Source of the DNA: Phycisphaerales bacterium
GTDB taxonomy: Bacteria; Planctomycetota; Phycisphaerae; SM23-33; FEN-1343
Assembly: GCA_003171335.1 (NCBI GenBank)
Contig: PMYD01000034.1
Coordinates: forward strand, 1-64,000
Length of the DNA: 64,000 nucleotides
Direction: 5' to 3'
Position numbers and translations under genes: made by a program. Of this stretch, positions 36,108 through 44,897 are shown piece after piece (positions within the stretch are counted from its first letter, which is position 1; each line of letters begins with the position of its first letter). Under the pieces are notes generated by a model. It searched no databases. It saw only the letters and a list, made by a program, of their open reading frames with translations, and was not told where the DNA came from.

Positions 36108-36572
36108 ATGCTGAGCGATGAAGTGAAAAAGGAGATCGACGCCGAGGCGCGGCACTACCCGCAGCGCCGCGCCGTCGTGGCCGAGGCGCTCAAGGCCGTG
36201 CAGGCCCGGCGCGGCTGGGTGGATGATGAGTCGCTGCGCGATGTGGCGGACTACCTGGGCCTGTCGTTCGATGAGGTCGACTCTATCGCCACGTTTTACA
36301 ACCTCATCTTCCGCCAGCCGGTCGGCCGGCATGTGATCCTTATCTGCGACAGTGTCAGTTGCTACTTGACCGGCTACGAGAAGCTGCTGGACCACCTGAA
36401 GAAAAAGCTGGGCATCGCCCTGGGCCAGACCACCGCCGATGGGCGCTTCACGCTGCTGCCCAACGCCTGCCTGGGCCTGTGCGAGCAGGCCCCGGCGATG
36501 ATGATCGACAACGAGACGTACGGCCATCTCACGGCCGCACGGATTGATGAAATTCTGGGCAAGCACGAGTGA
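36108..36572 (+). CDS. nuoE: NADH-quinone oxidoreductase subunit E
   Basis: 2Fe-2S ligand pattern CDSVSC and CLGLC; GWVDDESLRDVADYLGL. Confidence 0.93.
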   Translation: MLSDEVKKEIDAEARHYPQRRAVVAEALKAVQARRGWVDDESLRDVADYLGLSFDEVDSIATFYNLIFRQPVGRHVILICDSVSCYLTGYEKLLDHLKKKLGIALGQTTADGRFTLLPNACLGLCEQAPAMMIDNETYGHLTAARIDEILGKHE

Positions 36573-37849
36573 CCATGATTGAGGATAAGCCCCTGACATC
36601 GCGGATGCGCAGCGATGGGCGAGCCGTGAGCCTGCAGGAGTACGTGGCGGCCGGCGGCTACCAGGGCCTGCGCGCGGCGCTGCAGCTCTCGCGCCACCAG
36701 GTGATCGAGCAGGTGGCCCATTCCAATCTCAAGGGCCGCGGCGGCGCGGGCTTCCCCACGGCCAAAAAGTGGGGCCTCATACCCACGGATCTGGCGCGCC
36801 AGCCGCGGTACTTCGTCGTGAACGCCGACGAGATGGAGCCCGGCACGATGAAGGACCGCCTGCTCATGGAGGGCGATCCGCACCAGTTGATCGAGGGCAT
36901 GATCATCGGCTCGTACGCCGTGTACGCCTCCGTGGCGTACCTGTTCATCCGCGGGGAATACCGCCAGAGCAACGAGGTGATGAAGCAGGCCATCGCCGAG
37001 GCGTACCAGGCGGGCTACCTGGGCCAAAAGATCCTGGGCAGCGACTTTGGCCTCGACCTGCACGTGCACACCTCGGCCGGCCGGTACATGTGCGGCGAGG
37101 AGACGGCCACGCTCAACGCCCTGGAGGGTAAGCGCGCCATCCCGCGCTTCAAGCCGCCGCACCCGCCGGTGGTGGGCGTGTGGGGCAAGCCCACGGCGTT
37201 CAATAACGTGGAAACCATCTGCTGCGTGCCGCACATTCTGCGCGAGGGCGCGCATTATTTCCGGTCGCTCAGCCGCACGGAGGATGGCGGCACGAAAATC
37301 TATGGCGCTTCGGGCCGCGTCAAGACCCCCGGCCTGTGGGAACTGCCCATGGGCACCTCGGCGCGCGAGATCATCTTCGAGCACGCCGGCGGGGTTCCCG
37401 ACGGCTGCCGATTCCGCGGCTGCCTGCCCGGCGGCGCATCGACGGCCTTCCTGCTGGAAGATCACCTCGACGCCCCGATGGACTTCATGAGCCTCCAGGC
37501 CCACGGCAGCCGGCTGGGTACGGGCACGCTGGTCGTGCTGGATGATACGGTCTGCCCGGTGGGTATGATGCTGAGCCTGGAGATCTTCTTCGCCCGCGAA
37601 TCGTGCGGCTGGTGCACGCCCTGCCGCGAGGGCCTGCCCTGGATCGCCGCCATGCTGGAGGCGCTGGAGAAGGGCCAGGGCCGCCAGGAGGACCTGCATA
37701 TTCTCCAGGAGCACTGCGATTTGCTGCTGTTAGGCAGGACGTTCTGCGCCCTGGCGCCGGGGGCGGTCGACCCGCTGCGCAGCGCGCTGAAGTATTTCCA
37801 CGACGATTTCCGCCGGCATGTCATCAACCGTCGGTGCCCCTGGAGCTGA
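36569..37849 (+). CDS. nuoF: NADH-quinone oxidoreductase subunit F
   Basis: LKGRGGAGFPTAKKW, NADEMEPGTMKDR, RYMCGEETATLNALEG, ESCGWCTPCREG. Confidence 0.96.
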   Translation: MTMIEDKPLTSRMRSDGRAVSLQEYVAAGGYQGLRAALQLSRHQVIEQVAHSNLKGRGGAGFPTAKKWGLIPTDLARQPRYFVVNADEMEPGTMKDRLLMEGDPHQLIEGMIIGSYAVYASVAYLFIRGEYRQSNEVMKQAIAEAYQAGYLGQKILGSDFGLDLHVHTSAGRYMCGEETATLNALEGKRAIPRFKPPHPPVVGVWGKPTAFNNVETICCVPHILREGAHYFRSLSRTEDGGTKIYGASGRVKTPGLWELPMGTSAREIIFEHAGGVPDGCRFRGCLPGGASTAFLLEDHLDAPMDFMSLQAHGSRLGTGTLVVLDDTVCPVGMMLSLEIFFARESCGWCTPCREGLPWIAAMLEALEKGQGRQEDLHILQEHCDLLLLGRTFCALAPGAVDPLRSALKYFHDDFRRHVINRRCPWS

Positions 37850-37852
37850 TGC

Positions 37853-40594
37853 ATGCTGACGATCTACATCCATAATGAGCCCTACCGCGTGAAGGCCGGC
37901 ATCAATCTGCTGGAGGCCTGCCTGTCGCTGGGCTTCAACGTGCCGTATTTCTGCTGGCACCCGGCCATCAAGTCGGTGGGGGCCTGCCGGCAATGCGCGG
38001 TGAAGGTGTTTAAAGGCCCCGAGGACACCAGGGGCACGCTGCTGATGTCCTGCGTGGTGCCCGTGGCCGACGGCATGCGCATCTCCATCGACGACCCCGA
38101 GGCGGTACATTTCCGCGCGCGGGTTATCGAGTGGCTCATGCTCAACCACCCGCACGATTGCCCGGTCTGCGATGAAGGCGGCGAGTGCCACCTCCAGGAC
38201 ATGACCGTGATGACCGGCCACGTGCAGCGACGGACGCGCTTCCCCAAGCGCACGCACGTGAACCAGGATCTCGGGCCCTTCGTCGCCCACGAGATGAATC
38301 GCTGCATCCAGTGCTATCGCTGCCAGCGCTTCTACTGCGATTACGCCGGCGGCCGCGATTTCGGCGTCTTCGGCTGGCACGACGGCGTGTACTTCGGCCG
38401 CGCCCAGAGCGGCACGCTCCAGAGCGAATTCGCCGGCAATCTTGTGGAGGTCTGCCCCACGGGCGTCTTTACCGATAAGTCGCTGGCCCAGCATTACACC
38501 CGCAAGTGGGACCTGACCACCGGGCCCTCCATCTGCGTGCACTGCGGCCTGGGCTGCAACACGATTCCCGGCGCGCGGTACGGCCAACTGCGCCGAGTTT
38601 ACAGCCGCTTCAACAGCCAGGTGAACGGCTACTTCCTGTGCGACCGGGGACGGTACGGCTACGAGTTCGTCAACAGCGACCGCCGCATCCTTCAGCCCCG
38701 CCTGCGCCAGGAGGATGGCTCGCTGGCCCCAGTCGCCAAAGCGCAGGCCCTGGCCTTTGTCGGCCAAGCGCTACAGCGCGGCAAAGCCATCGGCATCGGT
38801 TCGCCGCGGGCATCTCTGGAGACGAATTTCGCGCTGCGGAAGCTGGTGGGCGCGGAGCATTACTTCCAGGGCGAGTCGGCCCAAAAGTCAGCGATATCGG
38901 AGGCCATTCTCGATTGCCTGCAGCGCGGGCCTACGCCGACGGTGTCACTCCATGAGGTGGAGACGTGCGATGCGGTGCTGCTGCTGGGCGAGGATGTCTT
39001 GAACACCGCCCCCATGCTGGGTCTGGCGATTCGCCAGGCCTCGCGGAACCAGCCGCTGGAAGAGGTGGCCAGGCTGAATGTGCCCTTCTGGCTGGATCTC
39101 GTCGCCCGCCTGATCACGCAGGACCAGATCGGCCCGATCTTCATCGCCGCCACCGGCGCCACGCGGCTGGATGGGCTGGCCCGCCAGATTTATCGCGCGG
39201 CCCCGGATGACCTGGCCCGGATCGGCCTGGCCATCGCCCACCTGGTCGATCCAACCGCACCGGAAGTCAGCCGGCTGCCGGATGATGCCTTCTCCTTCGC
39301 CCACCCCGTGGCCGAGGTTCTCAAGGCCGCCAAGCGGCCGCTGATCGTGTCGGGTCCGAGCCTGGGCAGCGTCGAACTGATTCACGCGGCGGCCAACGCC
39401 GCCTGGGCGCTGACGCGGGCCGGCAAGGATGCCCGTCTATGCTACGCCGCCGAGTCGTGCAACAGCCTGGGGGCCGCCATGCTCGGCGGCGGCGATCTGA
39501 CGGCGGCACTGGAGCTCCTGCGGTCGGGCCAGGCGGACACGGTGCTGATCGTGGAAAACGACCTGCGCCGCCACATGCCCGAAAACGATTTCGAGGAGCT
39601 GCTGTCGTTGGCGCGGTGCGTGATTGCCGTCGATCATCTCGAACAGGCCACCACGCAGCGGGCGCATTGCGTGCTGCCGGCCGCCACGTTTGCCGAGGCC
39701 GAGGGCACGCTCATCAACAATGAGGGGCGGGCCCAGCGGTTTTACAAGGTGCTGCCGCCGCCGGCGGCGGTGCAGGAAAGCTGGCGCTGGATGGGCGAGT
39801 TGTGGGTCGCCTCGGGCCGCGGCGAGGCATCGCCCTGGCCGAACTTTGACGCCATCGTGGCGGCGCTGGCGAGCGAGTTTGCGATCTTCAAGGATGTGCC
39901 CGCCCTGGCGCCGCCGGCCAGTTTTCGCCAGGTGGGCCAGAAGATCGGCCGCCAGCCGCACCGCTACAGCGGCCGCACCGCCGAGACGGCCGACCAGACC
40001 GTCTTTGAGCCGCCGCCGCCGGAGGATGCGGATTCCGCGCTGGCCTTCTCCATGGAAGGCACGCCGCTCGAACCGCCCTCAGCGCTCATCCCGCGATATT
40101 GGGCGCCAGGCTGGAACAGCCTCGCGGCCCTCAATAAGTTCCAGATCGAAGTGGGCGGTCCCCTGCACGATGGCGACCCGGGTCAGCGGCTCATCGCCCC
40201 CAAGCCGTACCCGCAGAGCCCGTATTTCAAGGATTTCGTGTCGCCCTTCGCCCGCCGGCCCCAGCAGTTCCTGGTCGTGCCACATCACCATATTTACGGC
40301 TCGGAGCCCCTCAGCGCCGCCAGTGCGCCTGTCGCCAGCCTGTGCCCCAAGCCGTACATCGCGCTCAATGGGGCCGATGCGGCCGCAGCGGGTATTGCCG
40401 GCGCGGATCAGGAAGTGGTCCTCTCACTGGCCGGCGCCTCGCTGCGGCTGAGCGTGATTCTCGATTCCACCCTTGCCGCAAGTCTGGCGGCCGTGCCGGC
40501 GGGAATCGCGCCCTTCGAAGGCCTGGACCTGCCGGCGTGGGGCACAATCGCGGCCGCGCCGGCCGGCGGTCAACGTGGGGGAGGCGGCTCATGA
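37853..40594 (+). CDS. nuoG: NADH-quinone oxidoreductase subunit G
   Basis: FCWHPAIKSVGACRQCAVK, HPHDCPVCDEGGECHLQDM, MNRCIQCYRCQRFC-type Fe-S motifs. Confidence 0.95.
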   Translation: MLTIYIHNEPYRVKAGINLLEACLSLGFNVPYFCWHPAIKSVGACRQCAVKVFKGPEDTRGTLLMSCVVPVADGMRISIDDPEAVHFRARVIEWLMLNHPHDCPVCDEGGECHLQDMTVMTGHVQRRTRFPKRTHVNQDLGPFVAHEMNRCIQCYRCQRFYCDYAGGRDFGVFGWHDGVYFGRAQSGTLQSEFAGNLVEVCPTGVFTDKSLAQHYTRKWDLTTGPSICVHCGLGCNTIPGARYGQLRRVYSRFNSQVNGYFLCDRGRYGYEFVNSDRRILQPRLRQEDGSLAPVAKAQALAFVGQALQRGKAIGIGSPRASLETNFALRKLVGAEHYFQGESAQKSAISEAILDCLQRGPTPTVSLHEVETCDAVLLLGEDVLNTAPMLGLAIRQASRNQPLEEVARLNVPFWLDLVARLITQDQIGPIFIAATGATRLDGLARQIYRAAPDDLARIGLAIAHLVDPTAPEVSRLPDDAFSFAHPVAEVLKAAKRPLIVSGPSLGSVELIHAAANAAWALTRAGKDARLCYAAESCNSLGAAMLGGGDLTAALELLRSGQADTVLIVENDLRRHMPENDFEELLSLARCVIAVDHLEQATTQRAHCVLPAATFAEAEGTLINNEGRAQRFYKVLPPPAAVQESWRWMGELWVASGRGEASPWPNFDAIVAALASEFAIFKDVPALAPPASFRQVGQKIGRQPHRYSGRTAETADQTVFEPPPPEDADSALAFSMEGTPLEPPSALIPRYWAPGWNSLAALNKFQIEVGGPLHDGDPGQRLIAPKPYPQSPYFKDFVSPFARRPQQFLVVPHHHIYGSEPLSAASAPVASLCPKPYIALNGADAAAAGIAGADQEVVLSLAGASLRLSVILDSTLAASLAAVPAGIAPFEGLDLPAWGTIAAAPAGGQRGGGGS

Positions 40595-41553
40595 ACCCCA
40601 TCCTCTTCCACCTGCTGACGATCGTGATCCTTCTGGCCGCGCTGCTGACGGTCGCCTCGATGCTCATCTGGGGCGAGCGGCGGCTGCTGGCTCTGTGGCA
40701 GGACCGCTACGGCCCTAACCGCGTGGGGCCGCTGGGCCTGGGGCAGGTGGTGGCGGATATCGTCAAGATCCTCGCCAAGGAAGACTGGATTCCGCCCTTC
40801 GCCGACAAGGCCGTCTTCCAGATCGCCCCCGGCGTCATTCTCGTGGCCACGATGACCGCCTTCGCCGTGGTGCCCTTCGCGCCGGGCCTGGCGGTGGCCG
40901 ATGTGAACGTGGGGTTGCTCTTCTTCCTGGCGATGTCCTCCATGTCCGTGTACAGCGTGGCCCTGGCCGGCTGGTCGAGCAACGACAAGTATTCGCTCCT
41001 GGGCTCCATGCGCGCCATCAGCCAGATGGTCAGCTACGAGGTCTTCATGGGCCTGTCGCTGATGGGCGTGGTCATCCAGGTGGGCTCGTTCCGCCTGGGC
41101 GACATCGTCCTGGCGCAGCAGCGGCTGTGGTTCGCCCTGCCGCAGTTCCTGGGGCTGGTGGTGTTCTTCATCGCCGGCCTGGCCGAGACGCGGCGGATTC
41201 CCTACGACCTGCCCGAGGCGGAGAATGAGTTGGTGGCCGGCTATCACACCGAGTATTCCGGCATGAAATTCGCCAGCTTCTTCCTGGGCGAATACGTGGG
41301 CGTGACGCTGTTCTCCTCGCTCGTGACGACGCTGTTCCTGGGCGGCTGGTTGGGACCGGTGCTGCCGCCCTTAGTGTGGTTCATTCTGAAAACCGTGCTC
41401 TTAGTGTGCCTGTTCATCCTGGTTCGCGGCTCGCTGCCGCGGCCGCGGTACGACCAGCTCATGGCCATGGGCTGGAAGATCATGCTGCCGCTGTCGCTGG
41501 CCAATCTGCTGGTGACCGGCGCGATCGTGCTGGCCCGCGAAGGAGCGCGCTGA
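40591..41553 (+). CDS. nuoH: NADH-quinone oxidoreductase subunit H
   Basis: ERRLLALWQDRYGPNRVGPLGLGQVVADIVKILAKEDWIPP, GLAETRRIPYDLPEAENELVAGYHTEYSGMKF. Confidence 0.96.
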   Translation: MNPILFHLLTIVILLAALLTVASMLIWGERRLLALWQDRYGPNRVGPLGLGQVVADIVKILAKEDWIPPFADKAVFQIAPGVILVATMTAFAVVPFAPGLAVADVNVGLLFFLAMSSMSVYSVALAGWSSNDKYSLLGSMRAISQMVSYEVFMGLSLMGVVIQVGSFRLGDIVLAQQRLWFALPQFLGLVVFFIAGLAETRRIPYDLPEAENELVAGYHTEYSGMKFASFFLGEYVGVTLFSSLVTTLFLGGWLGPVLPPLVWFILKTVLLVCLFILVRGSLPRPRYDQLMAMGWKIMLPLSLANLLVTGAIVLAREGAR

Positions 41554-42069
41554 ATGTTTACCGCCATCCGCACGCTCTTTCAGGTTTTCCTGCACGGCTT
41601 TCGCCGCCGCTACACGGTGCAGTATCCCGAACAGCGGCGGTACCTGCCGCCGCGCTGGCGCGGGCGGATCATTCTCTCGCGCGACAAGAAAGGCAACGAG
41701 CGCTGCGTGGCGTGCTACCTGTGCGCGGCGGCCTGCCCGGTGGGTTGCATCGCGCTTGGGGCCACGCAGGATGAGCATGGAAGGCGGTACCCGGAATTCT
41801 TCCGCATCAATTTCTCGCGCTGCATCTTCTGCGGCTACTGCGAGGAGGCCTGCCCGACCTACGCCATTCAGCTCACGCCGGACTACGAGATGAGCGAGTA
41901 CCAGCGGCCGGGCATGGTGTATGAGAAGGAGGACCTGTTGATCGACGGTGAAGGCAAATACAAGGACTACGACTTCTACCAGGTCGCCGCCGTGAGCATC
42001 AAGGATAAGGGCAAGGGCCAGGGCCTAAACGAGCGGCCGCCGGTCGATGTGCGGGGGCTGCTGCCGTAG
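41554..42069 (+). CDS. nuoI: NADH-quinone oxidoreductase subunit I
   Basis: Two 4Fe-4S motifs [16 protein letters not shown] and [16 protein letters not shown]. Confidence 0.95.
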   Translation: MFTAIRTLFQVFLHGFRRRYTVQYPEQRRYLPPRWRGRIILSRDKKGNERCVACYLCAAACPVGCIALGATQDEHGRRYPEFFRINFSRCIFCGYCEEACPTYAIQLTPDYEMSEYQRPGMVYEKEDLLIDGEGKYKDYDFYQVAAVSIKDKGKGQGLNERPPVDVRGLLP

Positions 42070-42118
42070 GAGTGGCAAGGTGCGTTTCGTCGTGGCGAAA
42101 GAAAGGAAACGGCCGGAA

Positions 42119-42166
42119 ACACGGGCGAGACGCCCGTGCGACTCACGGGCAAGATGCCCGTGCCAC
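42119..42166. repeat. Short GGGCGAGACGCCC palindrome cassette between nuoI and nuoJ
   Basis: ACACGGGCGAGACGCCCGTGCGACTCACGGGCAAGATGCCCGTGCC. Confidence 0.8.
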
Positions 42167-42177
42167 AAAAGGAAAAA

Positions 42178-42702
42178 ATGAACGCAACCTTCTACATCTC
42201 GGCCGCTGTGGCAGTGCTTTCGACGATCCTGGTGATCGTCAGCCGCCGGGCGGTGCACGCGCTTTTGTACTTCATCGTCTCGCTGCTGGCGGTGGCGGCG
42301 ATGTTCTACGTGATGGGCGCGCCCTTCGTGGCCATGCTCCAGGTGATCATTTACGCCGGGGCCATCATGGTGCTGTTCCTGTTCGTGATGATGATGATCA
42401 ACCTGGGCGTGGATGTGCGCGGTCCCGAACAGGCCTGGCTGCGGCCCTCGCGGCTGGCCGGGCCGGCCGTGCTGGCGGGGGTGCTCGTGGCTGAGCTGGT
42501 GTACGTGCTGGCGGCGGGCTGGAAGCATAGCGCGGCCCCCGTCGAGGTGCCGCCGGAGCAGGTGGGCCTGGCGGCGTTCGGGCCGTACGTGCTGGGCGTG
42601 GAACTGGCCTCGCTGCTGCTGCTGGCGGGGCTGGTGGGCACGTATCACCTGGCGCGCGGCCGCCGTGAGGACAAATCGCCCAAGGAGGAGCAACCAAGAT
42701 GA
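42178..42702 (+). CDS. nuoJ: NADH-quinone oxidoreductase subunit J
   Basis: RRAVHALLYFIVSLLAVAAMFYVMGAPFVAMLQVIIYAGAIMVLFLFVMMMIN. Confidence 0.93.
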   Translation: MNATFYISAAVAVLSTILVIVSRRAVHALLYFIVSLLAVAAMFYVMGAPFVAMLQVIIYAGAIMVLFLFVMMMINLGVDVRGPEQAWLRPSRLAGPAVLAGVLVAELVYVLAAGWKHSAAPVEVPPEQVGLAAFGPYVLGVELASLLLLAGLVGTYHLARGRREDKSPKEEQPR

Positions 42703-43007
42703 CCACAGTGCCCATGATGCACGCCATGATCGTCGCCGCCATCCTGCTGGGGCTGGGGCTGACGGGCCTGCTGGTGCGGCGGAACATCATGTTCACGCTG
42801 CTGTCGATCGAGATCATGCTGAACGGGGCCGGCCTGGCGTTCATCGCCGCCGCCGCACACTGGAAGCAGGCCGACGGGCAGGTGATGTACCTGTTCATCA
42901 TCACCATGGCCGCGGTGGAAGTGGCGGTGGGGCTGGCGCTCGTGCTGCAAATGTACCATCACCTGCGGACGCTGGACCTGGATGCGGCCAGTTCCATGAA
43001 AGGATGA
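42699..43007 (+). CDS. nuoK: NADH-quinone oxidoreductase subunit K
   Basis: LGLTGLLVRRNIMFTLLSIEIMLNGAGLAFIAAA ... VMYLFIITMAAVEVAVGLAL. Confidence 0.94.
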   Translation: MTTVPMMHAMIVAAILLGLGLTGLLVRRNIMFTLLSIEIMLNGAGLAFIAAAAHWKQADGQVMYLFIITMAAVEVAVGLALVLQMYHHLRTLDLDAASSMKG

Positions 43008-43013
43008 TCAACC

Positions 43014-44897
43014 ATCGAGCTGCTGTGGCTCATCCCGGCGCTGCCGTTGGCGGGCTTTGTAGCCCTGGTGGCGGGCCGCGCGCTGAGTAAGCGCCTCGTG
43101 GCGTGGATCGGCGTGGGCTCCGTGGCGGCCAGCATGGTCGTAACGCTCCTCGTCGCCGCCGGCTACTTCGCCCATCGTCCGCCAAACGGCGTATATAGCC
43201 AGACCCTGTGGACGTGGATCCGTATCGGCGACTTTGCGCCGGTGATCGGCCTGCACCTCGATGCCTTGTCGCTGGTGATGATCGTCGTGGTGACGGTGGT
43301 GGCGTTCCTCATTCACCTGTTCTCCAGCACGCACATGGAGAATGAGGAAGGCTACGGCCGGTTCTTCGCATACATGAACCTGTTTGTCTCCAGCATGCTC
43401 ATCCTGGTCCTGGCCGATAACCTGCTGCTGCTGTACCTGGGCTGGGAAGGTGTGGGCCTGTGCAGCTACCTGCTGATCGGCTTTTGGTACCGCATTCCGG
43501 CCAACGGCCATGCGGCCATGAAGGCGTTCATCATCACCCGCGTGGGCGATGCGGCCATGGCGGTGGGCCTCTTCCTCATCTTCTGGTCGCTGGGCACGCT
43601 GGATATTTCGCAGATCTCGCAGCGCGCACCCCAGCAGTGGCCCGCGGGCTGCGGCCTGGCGGTGGCGGCGGCGGCGCTGCTCCTCGGTGGGGCGGTGGGC
43701 AAGTCCGCGCAGCTTCCGCTGCAAACCTGGCTGCCGGATGCTATGGCGGGTCCCTCGCCCGTCAGCGCGCTCATTCACGCCGCCACGATGGTGACGGCCG
43801 GCGTGTACCTGATCGCGCGCATGAACGCGCTGTTCGCGCTGGCGCCGGTGGTGCAGGGCGTGATCGTGGTCATCGGCGCCGCCACCATGCTGCTGGCGGC
43901 GTTCAGCGCACTGGCCCAGCACGACATCAAGCGCGTGCTGGCGTACTCGACGATCAGCCAGATCGGCTACATGTTCATGGCATTAGGGATTGGGGCCTGG
44001 GGGGCGGCGATTCTGCATTTCGCCAGCCATGCGTTTTTCAAGGCGCTGCTCTTCCTGGCCGCCGGCGTGGTCATTCAGCGGCTGGGCGATGAGCACGACA
44101 TGTTCCGCATGGGCGGCTTGCGCAAGCAACTGCCGCTGGTCTTCTGGACTTTTCTCGCCGGCGCGCTGTCGCTCTCGGCGGCGCTGCCGATCCTCACCGC
44201 CGGCTCGTACAGCAAGGACACCATTCTCACGCTGCTGCACGCGGTACCCGGCGGCAAGACTGCCCTGGCCGCGGGCCTGCTGGGCGTGATCGTGACATCC
44301 ATCTATACGTTCCGCATGGTGTTCCTGACCTTCTTCGGGCCGGCGAAGATGCAGGCCGAGCGGACCAACCGCCTGCCCGAGTCGATCCCGCTGGTCCTGC
44401 TGGCCCTGGTGGCCGCGTTTGGCGGCGTGGCGGGCCTGGCGGGTCAAAATGCGAACTGGCCGGGGCTCGTCCAATTCGTCCAGGGCGGTTCTTCGGTCGC
44501 CCCGGCGGCGGGCGAGGCGGCCATCTCGCACGTCGCCCTCGGCGCCATCGCCGCCTCGTGGCTGGGCCTGGCCATCGCCGCGGCGCTCTACCTGCGCCGC
44601 CGGCCCGCGCCGGCCGGCGAAACCGAATCCGCCCTGCACCGCCTGCTGGCGGCGGGCTGGGGCTTTGATGCGCTGTACGACCGGCTCTTCGTCCGCCCGT
44701 GGCTGTGGATCGCGCGGGTGAACAGGTCCGATATTGTGGACTCCTTTTACGAGGCGATTGGACAGGCCACTGTCGCGCTGCACGGCATGATGTCCGGCAG
44801 CCAGACCGGCCGCACGCGCCAGTACGCCACGGGCGTGGCGCTGGGGACTATCCTGTTCATCGCGCTCATGGTGCTGCTACGATTCTGGCATTCTTAA
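43014..44897 (+). CDS. nuoL: NADH-quinone oxidoreductase subunit L (non-canonical ATC start proposed)
   Basis: In-frame N-term ATC-ELLWLIPALPLAGF; GPSPVSALIHAATMVTAGVYLIARM; no ATG/GTG/TTG between the nuoK stop and TTG at 43047. Confidence 0.85.
   Translation: MELLWLIPALPLAGFVALVAGRALSKRLVAWIGVGSVAASMVVTLLVAAGYFAHRPPNGVYSQTLWTWIRIGDFAPVIGLHLDALSLVMIVVVTVVAFLIHLFSSTHMENEEGYGRFFAYMNLFVSSMLILVLADNLLLLYLGWEGVGLCSYLLIGFWYRIPANGHAAMKAFIITRVGDAAMAVGLFLIFWSLGTLDISQISQRAPQQWPAGCGLAVAAAALLLGGAVGKSAQLPLQTWLPDAMAGPSPVSALIHAATMVTAGVYLIARMNALFALAPVVQGVIVVIGAATMLLAAFSALAQHDIKRVLAYSTISQIGYMFMALGIGAWGAAILHFASHAFFKALLFLAAGVVIQRLGDEHDMFRMGGLRKQLPLVFWTFLAGALSLSAALPILTAGSYSKDTILTLLHAVPGGKTALAAGLLGVIVTSIYTFRMVFLTFFGPAKMQAERTNRLPESIPLVLLALVAAFGGVAGLAGQNANWPGLVQFVQGGSSVAPAAGEAAISHVALGAIAASWLGLAIAAALYLRRRPAPAGETESALHRLLAAGWGFDALYDRLFVRPWLWIARVNRSDIVDSFYEAIGQATVALHGMMSGSQTGRTRQYATGVALGTILFIALMVLLRFWHS

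Noticed and set aside
35022-36599. 525-aa minus-strand ORF opposite nuoCD/nuoE
   Set aside because: Antisense shadow; contains translated GGGCGTCTCGCCC repeat and no domain signature.
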